A stretch of DNA of 64,000 bases, taken from Dactylonectria macrodidyma (lineage: Eukaryota; Ascomycota; Sordariomycetes; Hypocreales; Nectriaceae). The stretch spans positions 248,001 through 312,000 of the forward strand of contig JAGMUV010000037.1 of assembly GCA_020744425.1 (NCBI GenBank), given 5' to 3'. The notes beneath the pieces are model-generated. The model was given only the letters and a program-made list of their open reading frames with translations. It had not been told where the DNA came from and searched no databases. Position 1 is the first letter of the stretch. Every line of letters starts with the position of its first letter. Shown here in pieces: positions 30,082 to 40,354 of the stretch. The position numbers and the translations under genes were made by a program.

Positions 30082-30489
30082 ATGAATAGCGAAACCAAGC
30101 CTCTCTTCATCGATGACGATAATTCCACGCCAATAGACGATTTTTTCGATCCCTCACAGACCGAATTCGATGTCCCTGCAGACAACCCGCAGTCCTATCC
30201 AAGACTATCGAGACCAACAGAAATCCCCCTAACGGATATCCCCCCACCGCCCCAATCGCAGAATTTTTACACATTCGATGAACTTTTCGACTTCCTACAA
30301 GACTTCTATCGAGATAACGGCGCTGCCCTTATCAAGAAGTCCACCTCGAAGAAGCGCGATACCGGTATGTCAAGACGAACGTACCGCAATCACGGATGGT
30401 AAAGTCTCGGTCACTGCTCTTACACACACATTCCAGCGCTAGATAAACTCCACGAAGACGTAATGGCTCAGTGCTCTCTGGGGCTAGAG
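30082..30489 (+). pseudogene. Possible MULE/FAR1-type transposase N-terminus, truncated
   Basis: Exon 30082-30364 encodes an acidic leader (PLFIDDDNSTPIDDFFDP) and FYTFDELFDFLQDFYRDNG, then ALIKKSTSKKRDT. This resembles the start of fungal Mutator-like transposases, where a tryptophan- or phenylalanine-rich block precedes a zinc-binding domain. A GTATGT donor and a CAG acceptor near 30435 allow a second exon, which runs into repeat DNA at 30490. No WRKY/GCM1 zinc ligands or DDE core remain, so the family call is tentative. Confidence 0.4.
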
Positions 30490-30795
30490 CAGGGATGGAC
30501 ATCTTACGAATCTATCGAATCGAACGCCAAGCCTTGGCGTTCGAATCGAACAAGACCCCCGTAGATTCGAATCGAATCGAACGCATCTCCCGCAGATTCG
30601 TATCGAATCGAATGTGCCTCCCGTAGATTCGCATCGAATCGAACGCGTCACAACTCTTGTCCCGCAGATTCGACTCGAATCGAACGTGTCTCCCGTAGAT
30701 TCGGATCGAATCGAATGCGTCTCCTGTAGATTCGATACCTACCGGTATCGAATGCCAAGACGATCGAATTCGATTCGAATTCGATCGACCGCATG
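30490..30795. repeat. Degenerate array of GATTCGNATCGAATCGAA units
   Basis: The word GTAGATTCGNATCGAATCGAA recurs at least five times with variable CTCCCG spacers. The block starts CAGGGATGGACATC, which looks like a hAT terminus, and the arrangement resembles subterminal arrays of hAT MITEs. No inverse terminus was found. A GTAC-rich low-complexity stretch (30840-30925) follows. Confidence 0.5.
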
Positions 30796-31329
30796 ACTAA
30801 TACGGATGCAGGTAGCTGGTACCTCGGCTCTAGTGATGTTGTACTTTTCGTACAACTCATTTGTACGTACGTACCGTACAAAAGAAAAAGTACGTACACG
30901 TACTACGTACGTACGACAAGGGTCCATGTTTTCCTAATTCAGCCGAAGGCTGACTCTACATCAGTTCTTAAGTTTTCCGAATGCCTTTCGGTACGAAAGG
31001 TCTTCTTAAGCTCTGGGATTCCACCCCCAAAATTTTGGCCCCCCCTTGCAAAATTACCGCATTAAGCGATGCGCAACCGCACCTCCTAATTGGTCCTAAT
31101 CCTCCCACTCTCAATTCATTGGCTGGGATTTTTCTGTTAAGAATCACGTGGTATTCACGTGAGCTTTTAATTTATAATAAAATGTCGTCGCTCTTGTCGT
31201 TTGCATTTGGTGAGATTGCTGCTTCTACTTGAGTTGGGTGAAATCTATTACATTGGATCGGATTTTTAATATATAATATATATATATATATATAGGAAAC
31301 AGTGGATTGATTTTTCTCGAAATCTCATT

Positions 31330-31545
31330 ATTGATCTCCTTTATACCTTTTGGAATACCTGGTAGCCACTTGGCGGGGATTTTTGGTTTGTAGTGGAAGT
31401 TTGGTGCTGCGAACCCCGCTTCAGACGTCATCATCGTCATGGAACGCGAACCGGACGTTCCGGGCGCCGCGGGCGGGGGACATCATCGTCCCCTGCGTAA
31501 AAGAGCCAGAACGACGGGGGCAATGGAGTCGGAACAAAACACCCA
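31330..31545 (+). repeat. LINE 5'-end segment inside Helitron H1
   Basis: The sequence around the GCTGCGAACCCCGCTTCAGA word and the CATCATCGTCCCCTGCG word matches the 5' leader and first codons of the Tad-like LINE at 15510-15720. The same segment occupies the corresponding position in H3 (55130-55345). It was therefore present in the common ancestor of H1 and H3. An (AT)n tract lies on its outer side at about 31266-31293. Confidence 0.75.
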
Positions 31546-31682
31546 TCATATATCAATACATACCTGACTGTTCCTTGGATTTGCTATCTAAATTATAAAC
31601 TATATTATTGCTCTTATTGTGCGGATGGTCGCAAGAATGATAACCGGGCCTCGTTTAATGTTCCCCCGCACAATTGCTCCAG

Positions 31683-34600
31683 TGTCAGACAATTGGCTCC
31701 ACAGGGATCATTGTTGGCACCAGTCAATTGATGAGAATTATCTAAGGAGCAAGAACTCAATGCCAAGATGCACTGAGCCGTGCAGCTCTTTTATACACAA
31801 ATGAAAGCGTTGGCTGTTTAGGCAGCAGCCTGCTGCTTGACGCTAATTGTGGTCGTTCACTCTCATCGTGAACAAGTTCACGATGATCGTGATCCTTGCC
31901 TCATTTCGACGGCAGCTGCTCTAGTGGGGCCGGGGCTTGATATGCGACACACCCCCCAGCGTTGAGTGATCAAGTCGACGCTGCTAGAAGCTATCACAAC
32001 CAGCCATAAAATCACCATCATCCTATTGCATAGCTTGGTCTCCCAAGCCCACCTCCCTCTTGATATCGACCAAATTCAGCATTGAGCGGAAGTGCTCAAA
32101 CTTAGATCTGGACAGAGCTTTCGTCAAGCCGTCTGCTGGCATTTGATCAGTCTTGAGGTATTCCACCAGAAATCTACCTTTCTTGAATTCCTGCTTCAGC
32201 CACATGTTCTGGACGTCAACATGTCGCAACTTCGTCGTAATTCTCTGGTTCTCCTCAACCACAAGTCGGATCGACTGAAGATTGTCGCAGTATATCTTAA
32301 GTGGTCCAAGATCAAGAGAGATATCCCTGAGAAGGCGGTCTAGGGCGTAGCTCTCTTTGGCTGTTCTCTCTAGGCTCAAGATTTCTGCTTCAGTTGTCGA
32401 AGTCGTGACTGTGTCTTGGAGACCAGCCTTCCATACGACCGGTCCGTTGAACAGTGTCATGACATATCCCTGCGATGAGCGTCGGGTCTCGATATCATCT
32501 GCAAATGACGCATCACTTGCGATCACAAGAGCCTCTCCTGCGTGCATCCCATCATAGATGATGGCAAGGAATCTCGTCGCGTAGAGGTAACGAATGCATT
32601 GGTTGGCTGCAGCAAGATGTTCAGGCGATGGGTTTGTCAAGAACCTTGCAAGCTGGGCTGCTGCTCGCGCTATGTCCGGTCTGGTCATAACTGCGATATA
32701 CATCAAAGACCCAACGCGTTCTTGATACGCTTTGACTTCTTCCTTGGTGGCCTGTCCGTCATATTTGACAAGAGGGATCGTTGTGATCGGGATCGATGGC
32801 ACTCGAAGTTTTGAATCGCAGAGCTTGAATTTTCGTGCGATTTTCTCAACGTAAGCGTCTTGGCAGAGGTAGATCTTCCGATTTGGTCGATCCCTAATAA
32901 CTCTGATGCCAAGATACCATTTGAACTCTTCTTCGCGCAGGTTGTATTTGCATTGGAGATGTTGAACGAGGTTGTCTACCACCTGCTTCTCTTGCCGTGG
33001 GCTGAGGATCAGGATATCGTCAACATAGACGAGAACTAGGATCTTGCCATTGGTAAAGACGCAGGGTTCTTCATCCGTGCGATCAATCCCTGCTTCCTTG
33101 AGCGCCTCAGAAATCTCGTTATACCAAAGGAGTGGAGCCTCGCGAAGACCGTAGAGGGCCTTGTCGAGTTCCGCGATCATGGTTGACGTTTCCCCTGGCT
33201 TCAGGAAACCAAGTTCCACATATCCCTTGGGAAGCTGAACGTAGACGGGTTGGTCCTTCTTGAGGTCGCTGTAGAGGAATGCGTTCCCAACGTCGAATTG
33301 TCGAATCTCGAGATCGAATCGTGCCGCTGTTGCCATCATGATCCTGAAGGTCTTTGCTGCAAGCGTGGCGGCATAAGTTTCCAGTCCGCCATCGTCATCT
33401 TGGAGATCCCCACGGACACAGACGCGAGCCTTGCACCTTTGGAGGTAGCCATCTTGATCGAATTTATAGGTGAATACCCACTTCAGCGGAAGGGGTAGTC
33501 CACGAGCTTTATCGCGTTCGACCAGTCTCCAGGTGCCTCGTCGGAGGAGATCGTGTAATTCCTTTCTTATGGCTGCTTTGAATTCTGAGCCCATTGGGTG
33601 GTCTTCTAGATCCTGATATCGTTTGGGAAGTCGTACAAGTTCATCCCGGTGAAATCGATGATCTCGTGCCGTCTTGGAGGCTGCGGCGAGAAAGACGCTA
33701 TGAAATGTTGCGAGGTTTCCCTCTGGATGTTGATCGGTTGGAAGCTGGGTAGTGAAAACGCTGTGCACGTTATCATCATACTTCCGATTTGGCTTTGGTG
33801 TCCGGTCACTCTTGCGAGTCGGTTGGTCACCGTAGAGTTCCTTTTGGCTGCGGCGTGTGCGCGTTGTGCCGCGAGCTTCAGGAGTTGTTTGGTCACCTGA
33901 CGGCTGCTTGTCCGGTTGCATGCTATTGCCTTCTGGGGAAGGTCGCCGGCGTGGGTTCAGCGGTTGAACTACGATCGTGTCCCGGGTGACTCCTTCAGGA
34001 CTAAGATCGCGTGACTCAGTTGAACTTGGAATGGCATGACTTGGCTCGATGTCTTCGAATCGGCTGTCTGGCGATGGGGCAGCTGATCTTTGCATCGGAG
34101 GGCCATGATATTCGTCAAGGTCACTGTCTGGACCAGCCACGGACCGTTGGGCAGGTGAATTCGGGTCTGTTTGCAACGGCGGGTCTGGTGTTGAAGTGTT
34201 CGAGCCGGTTGACCCGAAAGCTGGTGAGGCGTCCCTACTGACCAGCTGTGGTGTTGGGTCCGGCGTCGGAAGGATTGGTGGTTCGCCCAGAGGTGTGAGA
34301 AGTCTTTGCGATAGAGGCTGTACAGGCTGTGACGTGCTGTCTGCAGCACCTGAAGTGGCTCCTCTAGCGTCTTCCACCCCCGAGTTCGAACCGTCTGGGT
34401 TGAAACCCAAGATGTGGTCATCGAACTCATAGAGAAATTCGTCCAAGATCGTGTCCCAGTCTCGCCGAGGAAGTGGCTCCAACGCCTGCAGTGTTGGTCT
34501 GTATTCCACGACCGCTTCCGTCTCGAGCTGTTCTTCTTTCTCTGGGTCAAAGAATTCCTCTTCATTGAATCGTACGTCTCGGGACAGGATGACCTGATTG

Positions 34601-37600
34601 AGCTTGGGGACCCAGATACGATAGATATTGCTAGCATGATAACCAACGAGATATCCAACGTGTGCTCGTGGGCCAAGCTTGAACTGATTGATGTCTTTCC
34701 CGGCCTTATAGCGGCTGTTTAAGGGATATGCTTTGCATCCATACGCATAAATCCCGCGCCAGTCTGGTCGGAGGTCCTTTGTTGCATCAAAATCGACGTT
34801 TGGTGGTCTATACCATCGAAAGTGCTGGTGAAACCAACGGTCCATCTTCTCCTTGGGTGACATCCACTCGTTCCTGCGGCTGGGAAGGATATTATGTATC
34901 CAAACGGCTGCACGGTAGAATTCTGGCCAGAGATCTTGCGGAAGGAGGCCAATCATACAGCGCATTCGTAGCTGATTGATTCCACCAGGTCGTTCCGCTC
35001 CACCAGTCGGTTCTTTGGTGTGCGTCGGCGGAAGTTCAATCTCCATTCCTACCTCTGTCGCCCAAATCTGAAACTCGGAGTCTCTTTGAAAAGGTAGATT
35101 AATGACGGCCCTTTCGTTGTCGATTCTGATCTTGCAGATCGATGCACCCGTGTGTCGCTTGACTCGGGCCTCAAAGTTCTTGATGATCTTGCTGACTTCC
35201 GTCTTTGAAGCCAAGGACCAGGAGAACATCATGCCGCTGAATTCGTCTGTGATAAGCAGAACGTAGCGGTGTCCATTGTATGCCGCAGGGAACTCGAAGA
35301 TGTCGATGAAGATCCGGTAAAACGGTTGTCTTGACCGGTTTGGTGATTCCCTGCGGGAGATAATCTCGGTCGCCTTGCCAGTGCCGCAGGCCGTGCATTG
35401 AACAGTAGTCGGACCCTTGATCCGGACTCCCTTGGTCTGTAAGACAAGTTGTTCAAGTGCTTGTGGTCCTGCGTGGCAAGAGCGAAGATGCCATATTTCG
35501 GAAGAATCTAGTCGCGGTGGAGCCGGAACCCTTGAAGTCGCCATTCTTTGTCGTCTCGGCTTGAGGCGGTCCGCTTGGAAAGAGGAAAATACATCTTGGA
35601 AGGCGTTGAATACGGAGATCAAGGATTGTGGAAGCTTGAAGTAAGAGCGGGAAACTGGCTTGTATTCGACTACATCGAGGTCGTATTGGTCTGTGAGACG
35701 ACAGAGAATATCATTGTCGTCGTAGGTGCCCATTCGGAGCGTATTATCAAACCCACAATGCCATAATCCCTTCCTTGCAAGTTTCTTCGCGCTGATGATG
35801 TTCGTATGGAATCTTGGCACATACGCAACGTCAAGGAGGACAAGAGCGCGCGTGTTTCTTCCGTCTTCGCCATCCAGCACGTTTTCCATCCTTCGGATGC
35901 CTCGTGCTTCGACCTTCAAGGAACCTTCGCCGATCATAACATAGTCGGTTTCCACAGCTTCGCGGACGTCAGTCAGCAGACTCTTATCATTAACGATATG
36001 AGTAGTTGCTCCACAGTCATAGATCGTCGAATTGTAAAGAGGATGCTTCTCGCGTAGGGCTGCAAAGACTGAATCGGAGGTTCCACTGGAGAGGCCGTTG
36101 GCATCGATGGTCAAGCCAGCAAAGTCTCCGTGTTTACGTGGGTTCCCCTTGTCTTCTGGTTGGTCCGACTTGGCGGTCGCTGCCGAGCCCTTGACTGTGT
36201 CGACAAGGTTCTTCCACTTGGCTTGCTTCAGAGCTTCCTTGCAGGTCTTGACGCGGCTGGACTTAACGTGTCTTCCATCCTTGGACTCGCCATTGGTTGC
36301 GATCTGCACTGCGGCGCAATCAACGGGCTTCCACCGATGTTTGGACGACGGCAGTCCACACGGACAGTGGCTTTGGGCTGCATCAGAGACGGCAAACACG
36401 CTGTCGGTCAGCTTGCTGGTCATTCTGGTGCTTCGAACCTGTTCGTGAAAGAGTTCGCCCAACGCGCGCAGTGTGACATCCATCTTGAGGCCGAACTTCT
36501 TGCTGTTCATGATTTGAACCTTCTGCTGGCTTGCCCAAGTTGAGTCAAAGGCAGAAGTCGCAGCGAGGAAATCATTGATGGCAGACTGTCCTTCCAGTTC
36601 AGCGATCTTGTGCCTTTCGCCTTCTAGCTTGGCTTTACTCCAAGCCACGAGCCAGTCCTCCGGCTTGACCCTCTTAGTCTGGGCCAGGACCTGTCTGTAT
36701 CTTAACCGTGCCTCCTCCTTCTGTTCGTCCTCGGAGGGTGCAAGGCTTGATCTCAGGTCTCGGACTATAGTACGAAGGTCAGACTTAGAAGTCGTGTTGC
36801 CGAGATAGGTTTTATCGACGGTTGATCGAACCCAAACAGCGAGTTCAGCGTAGGCACGCTGCCTGTTGGCGAAGGTCGCGAGCTGGACCTTGTATTCTGA
36901 CTGCAGGCGAGTGAGTCGAGTCCACTGACCATCGGTCAGGTCCGTAGCCGGCTCTGGTCTTGGTCCGGCGACCGCAGCGTTCTGCTGGGTTGCGTGTGTC
37001 CAAGCCTTGTAGGCAGCCTTGTTGAGTAGACCGAGCATTTCTTCAGAGGTCATGGGTTCCTTTGGTTCTTCCAGGATCGGAGCATCCTTATCGGGATCGA
37101 CAAAGTCGAAGATCTTGGAAGTCTCAGCCCTTGAGACGAAATCGTCGTACCAGGCAGTCCATTCGGACGGTCTGGAGAGCGCAACTTCGGACTTGGCTGT
37201 CATCTTTGGAAACGCTTGGTATTGGGCAGCAAAAAAGAAGGGGCCGACAGGCAGGCAGGCAGCAGATGAGGCTTGTGGCAGGATTCGGATCCGTTATGTG
37301 ATGTGTGGTGATAGGCGTCGTGCAAGTGTCCTTGCACAACGGTCGGAATCAGCTATGATGAGCGCCTAAAGTGCTACCGGGCTCATAACTGTCAGACAAT
37401 TGGCTCCACAGGGATCATTGTTGGCATCGGTCAATTGATGAGAATTATCTAAGGAGCAAGAACTCAATGCCAAGATGCACTGAGCCGTGCAGCTCTTTTA
37501 TACACAAATGAAAGCGTTGGCTGTTTAGGCAGCAGCCTGCTGCTTGACGCTAATTGTGGTCGTTCACTCTCATCGTGAACAAGTTCACGATGATCGTGAT

Positions 37601-37656
37601 CCTTGCCTCATTTCGACGGCAGCTGCTCTAGTGGGGCCGGGGCTTGATATGCGACA
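31683..37656 (-). mobile_element. Complete copia-type LTR retrotransposon
   Basis: The two LTRs are 267 bp each (31683-31949 and 37390-37656), from TGTCAGACAATTGG to TATGCGACA. They are flanked by the exact 5-bp duplication TCCAG (31678-31682, 37657-37661). On the minus strand the primer-binding site directly after the LTR reads GTTATGAGCCCGG (around 37389). This is complementary to the initiator tRNA-Met anticodon stem-loop, as in copia/Ty5-type half-tRNA priming. A GGGGGGTG purine tract precedes the other LTR. The LTRs differ at only a few visible positions, so insertion was recent. The empty site can be read from H3 (55,005-55,020). Confidence 0.95.
32023..37203 (-). CDS. Copia Gag-Pol polyprotein, 1726 residues, intact
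   Basis: One uninterrupted frame from ATG 37203. In order: a Gag region; a Cys/His motif (HCPCGLPSSKHRWKPVDC); a protease motif where DCGATTHI stands for the usual D-S/T-G; an integrase zinc finger (HLRSCH...CTACGTGK); a core with IFIDIFEFPA, IRIDNERAV and the downstream Glu (TKEPTGGAERPGG); reverse transcriptase RVT_2 with YVDDILIL; RNase H (IASDASFADD, TTSTTEAE). The order protease-integrase-RT-RNase H is diagnostic of Ty1/copia. The lack of any stop or frameshift suggests the copy could still be functional. Confidence 0.95.
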   Translation of the reverse strand: MTAKSEVALSRPSEWTAWYDDFVSRAETSKIFDFVDPDKDAPILEEPKEPMTSEEMLGLLNKAAYKAWTHATQQNAAVAGPRPEPATDLTDGQWTRLTRLQSEYKVQLATFANRQRAYAELAVWVRSTVDKTYLGNTTSKSDLRTIVRDLRSSLAPSEDEQKEEARLRYRQVLAQTKRVKPEDWLVAWSKAKLEGERHKIAELEGQSAINDFLAATSAFDSTWASQQKVQIMNSKKFGLKMDVTLRALGELFHEQVRSTRMTSKLTDSVFAVSDAAQSHCPCGLPSSKHRWKPVDCAAVQIATNGESKDGRHVKSSRVKTCKEALKQAKWKNLVDTVKGSAATAKSDQPEDKGNPRKHGDFAGLTIDANGLSSGTSDSVFAALREKHPLYNSTIYDCGATTHIVNDKSLLTDVREAVETDYVMIGEGSLKVEARGIRRMENVLDGEDGRNTRALVLLDVAYVPRFHTNIISAKKLARKGLWHCGFDNTLRMGTYDDNDILCRLTDQYDLDVVEYKPVSRSYFKLPQSLISVFNAFQDVFSSFQADRLKPRRQRMATSRVPAPPRLDSSEIWHLRSCHAGPQALEQLVLQTKGVRIKGPTTVQCTACGTGKATEIISRRESPNRSRQPFYRIFIDIFEFPAAYNGHRYVLLITDEFSGMMFSWSLASKTEVSKIIKNFEARVKRHTGASICKIRIDNERAVINLPFQRDSEFQIWATEVGMEIELPPTHTKEPTGGAERPGGINQLRMRCMIGLLPQDLWPEFYRAAVWIHNILPSRRNEWMSPKEKMDRWFHQHFRWYRPPNVDFDATKDLRPDWRGIYAYGCKAYPLNSRYKAGKDINQFKLGPRAHVGYLVGYHASNIYRIWVPKLNQVILSRDVRFNEEEFFDPEKEEQLETEAVVEYRPTLQALEPLPRRDWDTILDEFLYEFDDHILGFNPDGSNSGVEDARGATSGAADSTSQPVQPLSQRLLTPLGEPPILPTPDPTPQLVSRDASPAFGSTGSNTSTPDPPLQTDPNSPAQRSVAGPDSDLDEYHGPPMQRSAAPSPDSRFEDIEPSHAIPSSTESRDLSPEGVTRDTIVVQPLNPRRRPSPEGNSMQPDKQPSGDQTTPEARGTTRTRRSQKELYGDQPTRKSDRTPKPNRKYDDNVHSVFTTQLPTDQHPEGNLATFHSVFLAAASKTARDHRFHRDELVRLPKRYQDLEDHPMGSEFKAAIRKELHDLLRRGTWRLVERDKARGLPLPLKWVFTYKFDQDGYLQRCKARVCVRGDLQDDDGGLETYAATLAAKTFRIMMATAARFDLEIRQFDVGNAFLYSDLKKDQPVYVQLPKGYVELGFLKPGETSTMIAELDKALYGLREAPLLWYNEISEALKEAGIDRTDEEPCVFTNGKILVLVYVDDILILSPRQEKQVVDNLVQHLQCKYNLREEEFKWYLGIRVIRDRPNRKIYLCQDAYVEKIARKFKLCDSKLRVPSIPITTIPLVKYDGQATKEEVKAYQERVGSLMYIAVMTRPDIARAAAQLARFLTNPSPEHLAAANQCIRYLYATRFLAIIYDGMHAGEALVIASDASFADDIETRRSSQGYVMTLFNGPVVWKAGLQDTVTTSTTEAEILSLERTAKESYALDRLLRDISLDLGPLKIYCDNLQSIRLVVEENQRITTKLRHVDVQNMWLKQEFKKGRFLVEYLKTDQMPADGLTKALSRSKFEHFRSMLNLVDIKREVGLGDQAMQ

Positions 37657-39157
37657 TCCAGCCTAGCCTCGCCATCAAACATTTCCTGTGGTATTTTATT
37701 CCCGACTATATCCTCCACACGCGCCTTTGACAGCAATATAATACCATCCAGCGATTTGCACCGCGATAGCTGCACATACAAGCTATATGGATCGCACTTT
37801 CGTGGCTCGAGTTGTCCAGTCTTGGTGTTCAGCTTTGTCCCGGTTCCTCGCAGCTCCAGCGCAATCTGGAGGAGGGTTTCGCCTTGGATTTTGTAATCGG
37901 TGCATGCGAATGCCGCAGTGCAGGGAAGTCCTCGGCGGCTCACATTATGCCTCTGCCAAGGCCTCTTCTTGACCCTCTTCTTCTTTTCGATTGGTATTTG
38001 GGCACTCGTTGGAGTAAGCAGGATTGTGCCTGGTGGCATTTCATCAAATTCGAACTTCTTGGTTGACTCGGACGACAGGATGATGCCGGCAGGTGGTCCA
38101 AAGTGGAGGATGATATTCGGCGCGAGTTGATAGCCTGGGAATCTTTTGCTGTCAGGTATAACCTCCAGCGCTGTGTACTTGGCGCCATTCACGAGCTTGA
38201 GGCCTGGGTTTATATTCATGGTCACCACAACCGGCATACCAGGCACGAACATGAATGTGGCCGGCACACAGATCTTGCTGTCATCCCCGACGCTGGCCAT
38301 AAGCGTAGCTTCTTCCTCCGTTACCGGCAATGTACTGGGTTTGCCCCAACGGTGCTGGGGTAGAAATATCCGGACTGGCTTCTGTTCGTGCCTCTGGAAG
38401 GCCAAGACCCCATCCATGTTCAGGCACCACCTGGTGCTATTGAGCGGTGTAACTACTGTGATGCCCTTGCTCCATGGTATGGCTTGTCCTTCCCTGAAGC
38501 ACCGACTGTTAAGAAGCTCCATGTCGGACTCGTCTTGCTCTCCCTTTCGGATCCGAGTCAGCAGTCGCTGCAGCTCCAGGTCCCCTGCTGCGCGGACCTG
38601 TTCGGTGAGCATGACGACGGTGGTAAATCGAGCCCAGAGTGCGTGCGCCCTCATTTCGTCCGCAATCCTGAGGGCGGACCATGGCGTCAATAGCGACTTG
38701 TTTTGCACTGGGCGGAATTGGTGGAAATCTCCTGATAGTAGTACCACTGGGATGCCGCCAAAATCTTGATTCGATCCCCGGGAGGCGCAAAGTCGCTTGT
38801 TGATGTCGGAGAGCGTCTGGAGGCCCAGCATGCTCACCTCGTCAATGATGAGCAGCCACTTTTCTCTCCATCTTCTTCGAGCATCACCGTCCACGTAGGT
38901 TACCGTGCTGCCATCGTCGGCATTGCTGCCGGATACGTTGGGTTGCATCCCACAGGCGGAGTGAATAGTCACGCCGTTGATCCGCGCTGCTGCGGCCCCC
39001 GATGTCGCCGTCATAAGCAGCCTGTGCGATACGTCTTTGCTAGCGAACAATTCCGCCAACGCCTCGATGACCCTGGACTTCCCGGTGCCGCCCTCCCCAC
39101 CCAGGAACTCGTATAGTTGTGCGCCATCATTGTTCTCGACATTACTGCTATCGAAGT

Positions 39158-39324
39158 TGTCACATGTAAATGGAAAGATGTCATGCATGTGAGGGTTGTA
39201 GAGAGTCAAATTTGGCCTTAATCACTGCTCAAGTCAAGAGGACGAAGGTCCCAGTTATATACACAAGAATGGTGTCCAAGTGGGTCGGGACGCCTCCTCG
39301 GCTGGGGCGGAATATCGTTTGACA
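39158..39324. mobile_element. Solo LTR (167 bp) with 5-bp TSD GAAGT
   Basis: TGTCACATGTAAATGG...ATCGTTTGACA is flanked by GAAGT at 39153-39157 and 39325-39329. H3 lacks it at the corresponding position (about 53,507-53,515), giving a clean empty site. Its ends differ from the other LTRs in the window. Confidence 0.85.
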
Positions 39325-39510
39325 GAAGTCATCCCTCTTATCTTCGTCCGGGATGGTATCGAGGTGGCGACACACTAAAAGGAAGGCGATCTCCTGCCGC
39401 TCGTTCAAGGTGAACCTCCTTGCAATCTCCCGACCGGCATGGAGGAATGTTGTCGACGGACCAAAGGCGACCCTGGCACTGGGTCTCTGAGTGTTCCGGG
39501 TGTCTGTTTC

Positions 39511-39758
39511 TGTTGGAACATCGCGGCCAAGATACATACAAGCAGCAGATGGGATGCGGCAGGTGGTATGTGCGCCCACCTGGAAGCGATAAGGGGACTG
39601 CCTTATCGGCCTATGGGGCACAGATCCATATCTCCCCACTGCGCACCTGCTGGCTAGTTAGATGATACAACAACACAAGATCCATCAATACGAAGCCTAA
39701 ATACAGCACTATTTCGGCTTCAACCAGTGGTTCGAACCCTACCCTTGTGAAACCTACA
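39511..39758. mobile_element. Solo LTR (248 bp) with 5-bp TSD GTTTC
   Basis: TGTTGGAACATCGCGG...GTGAAACCTACA is flanked by GTTTC at 39506-39510 and 39759-39763. H3 carries the uninterrupted site (about 53,325-53,335). It belongs to a third LTR family. Confidence 0.85.
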
Positions 39759-40354
39759 GTTTCTGACATTTCTATAACATCTTCTCCCGCGCCCGCGAAG
39801 GTATGGTTCAGTGATGCTTCTGTGCCGGCAGCTGTGTTCTGCGTGATCTGAACTCCATCAGAGCCTTGGATTCTTTTCACAATTTCCTTGTCAGCTTCAT
39901 CCTGCTTGCTCTTGATTCCTCTAAGCTGACGTTGCGTTGGGAGCTCGCTCCTGGTTACCATGGCTGGCTGGTACTGCTCTGGGTTCTCTGCGGAAGCGAC
40001 TGTCTCGACATCATCCGCAAAGTCGGTGATATCTGCTTGAACTTCGCGGAGCTGATCTAGCATCTGCAAAAGATGCTCCGAACCAGCGGTCACCTGGTTG
40101 GGGGCTGTAGCACCTCGTACTGTCTCAATCAATCGGCCAAGCTGGCCAACTTGGTCTGGGCGATATGCTTTTACTGGGCCTGTAGGATCTTGGAGATCAT
40201 ACCCCATAGCGTCGATATCATCCAAAACGGCGTCGTCCCCCGCAGCCGCCCACTGCTTTGCATCTCGCCGCGCATCTTCCGCTGATCGTTTCAAGAGCTG
40301 GATATTGCTTGCGATAGTCTGGAGTCTTTTGGGGAGTCGCCGTCTCCAGTGCTC

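Larger units (their letters stand above)
37657..40354 (-). pseudogene. H1 Rep-Hel: helicase half, broken by two solo LTRs and copia
   Basis: The minus-strand frame begins at the deletion junction (WEHWRRRLPKRLQTIA) and follows the H3 protein from about residue 1470. It includes GGEGGTGKSRVIEALAELF (Walker A), LLIIDEVSMLG (Walker B), LLSGDFHQFRPVQ and YVQLSRCKSLDGIILL of the Pif1-like helicase. It is interrupted at MSET/DTRNT by the LTR at 39511-39758 and before FDSSNVENN by the LTR at 39158-39324. Its last codons run into the copia LTR. The Rep nuclease half is deleted. Confidence 0.9.

Noticed and set aside
33969..34676. 235-codon frame inside the copia ORF
   Set aside because: It is an alternative reading of the polyprotein linker region, with no independent features.
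38146..38769. Long plus-strand frame opposite the H1 helicase
   Set aside because: It is a shadow of the helicase gene. The mirror frame at 53942-54520 opposite the H3 helicase shows the same thing.
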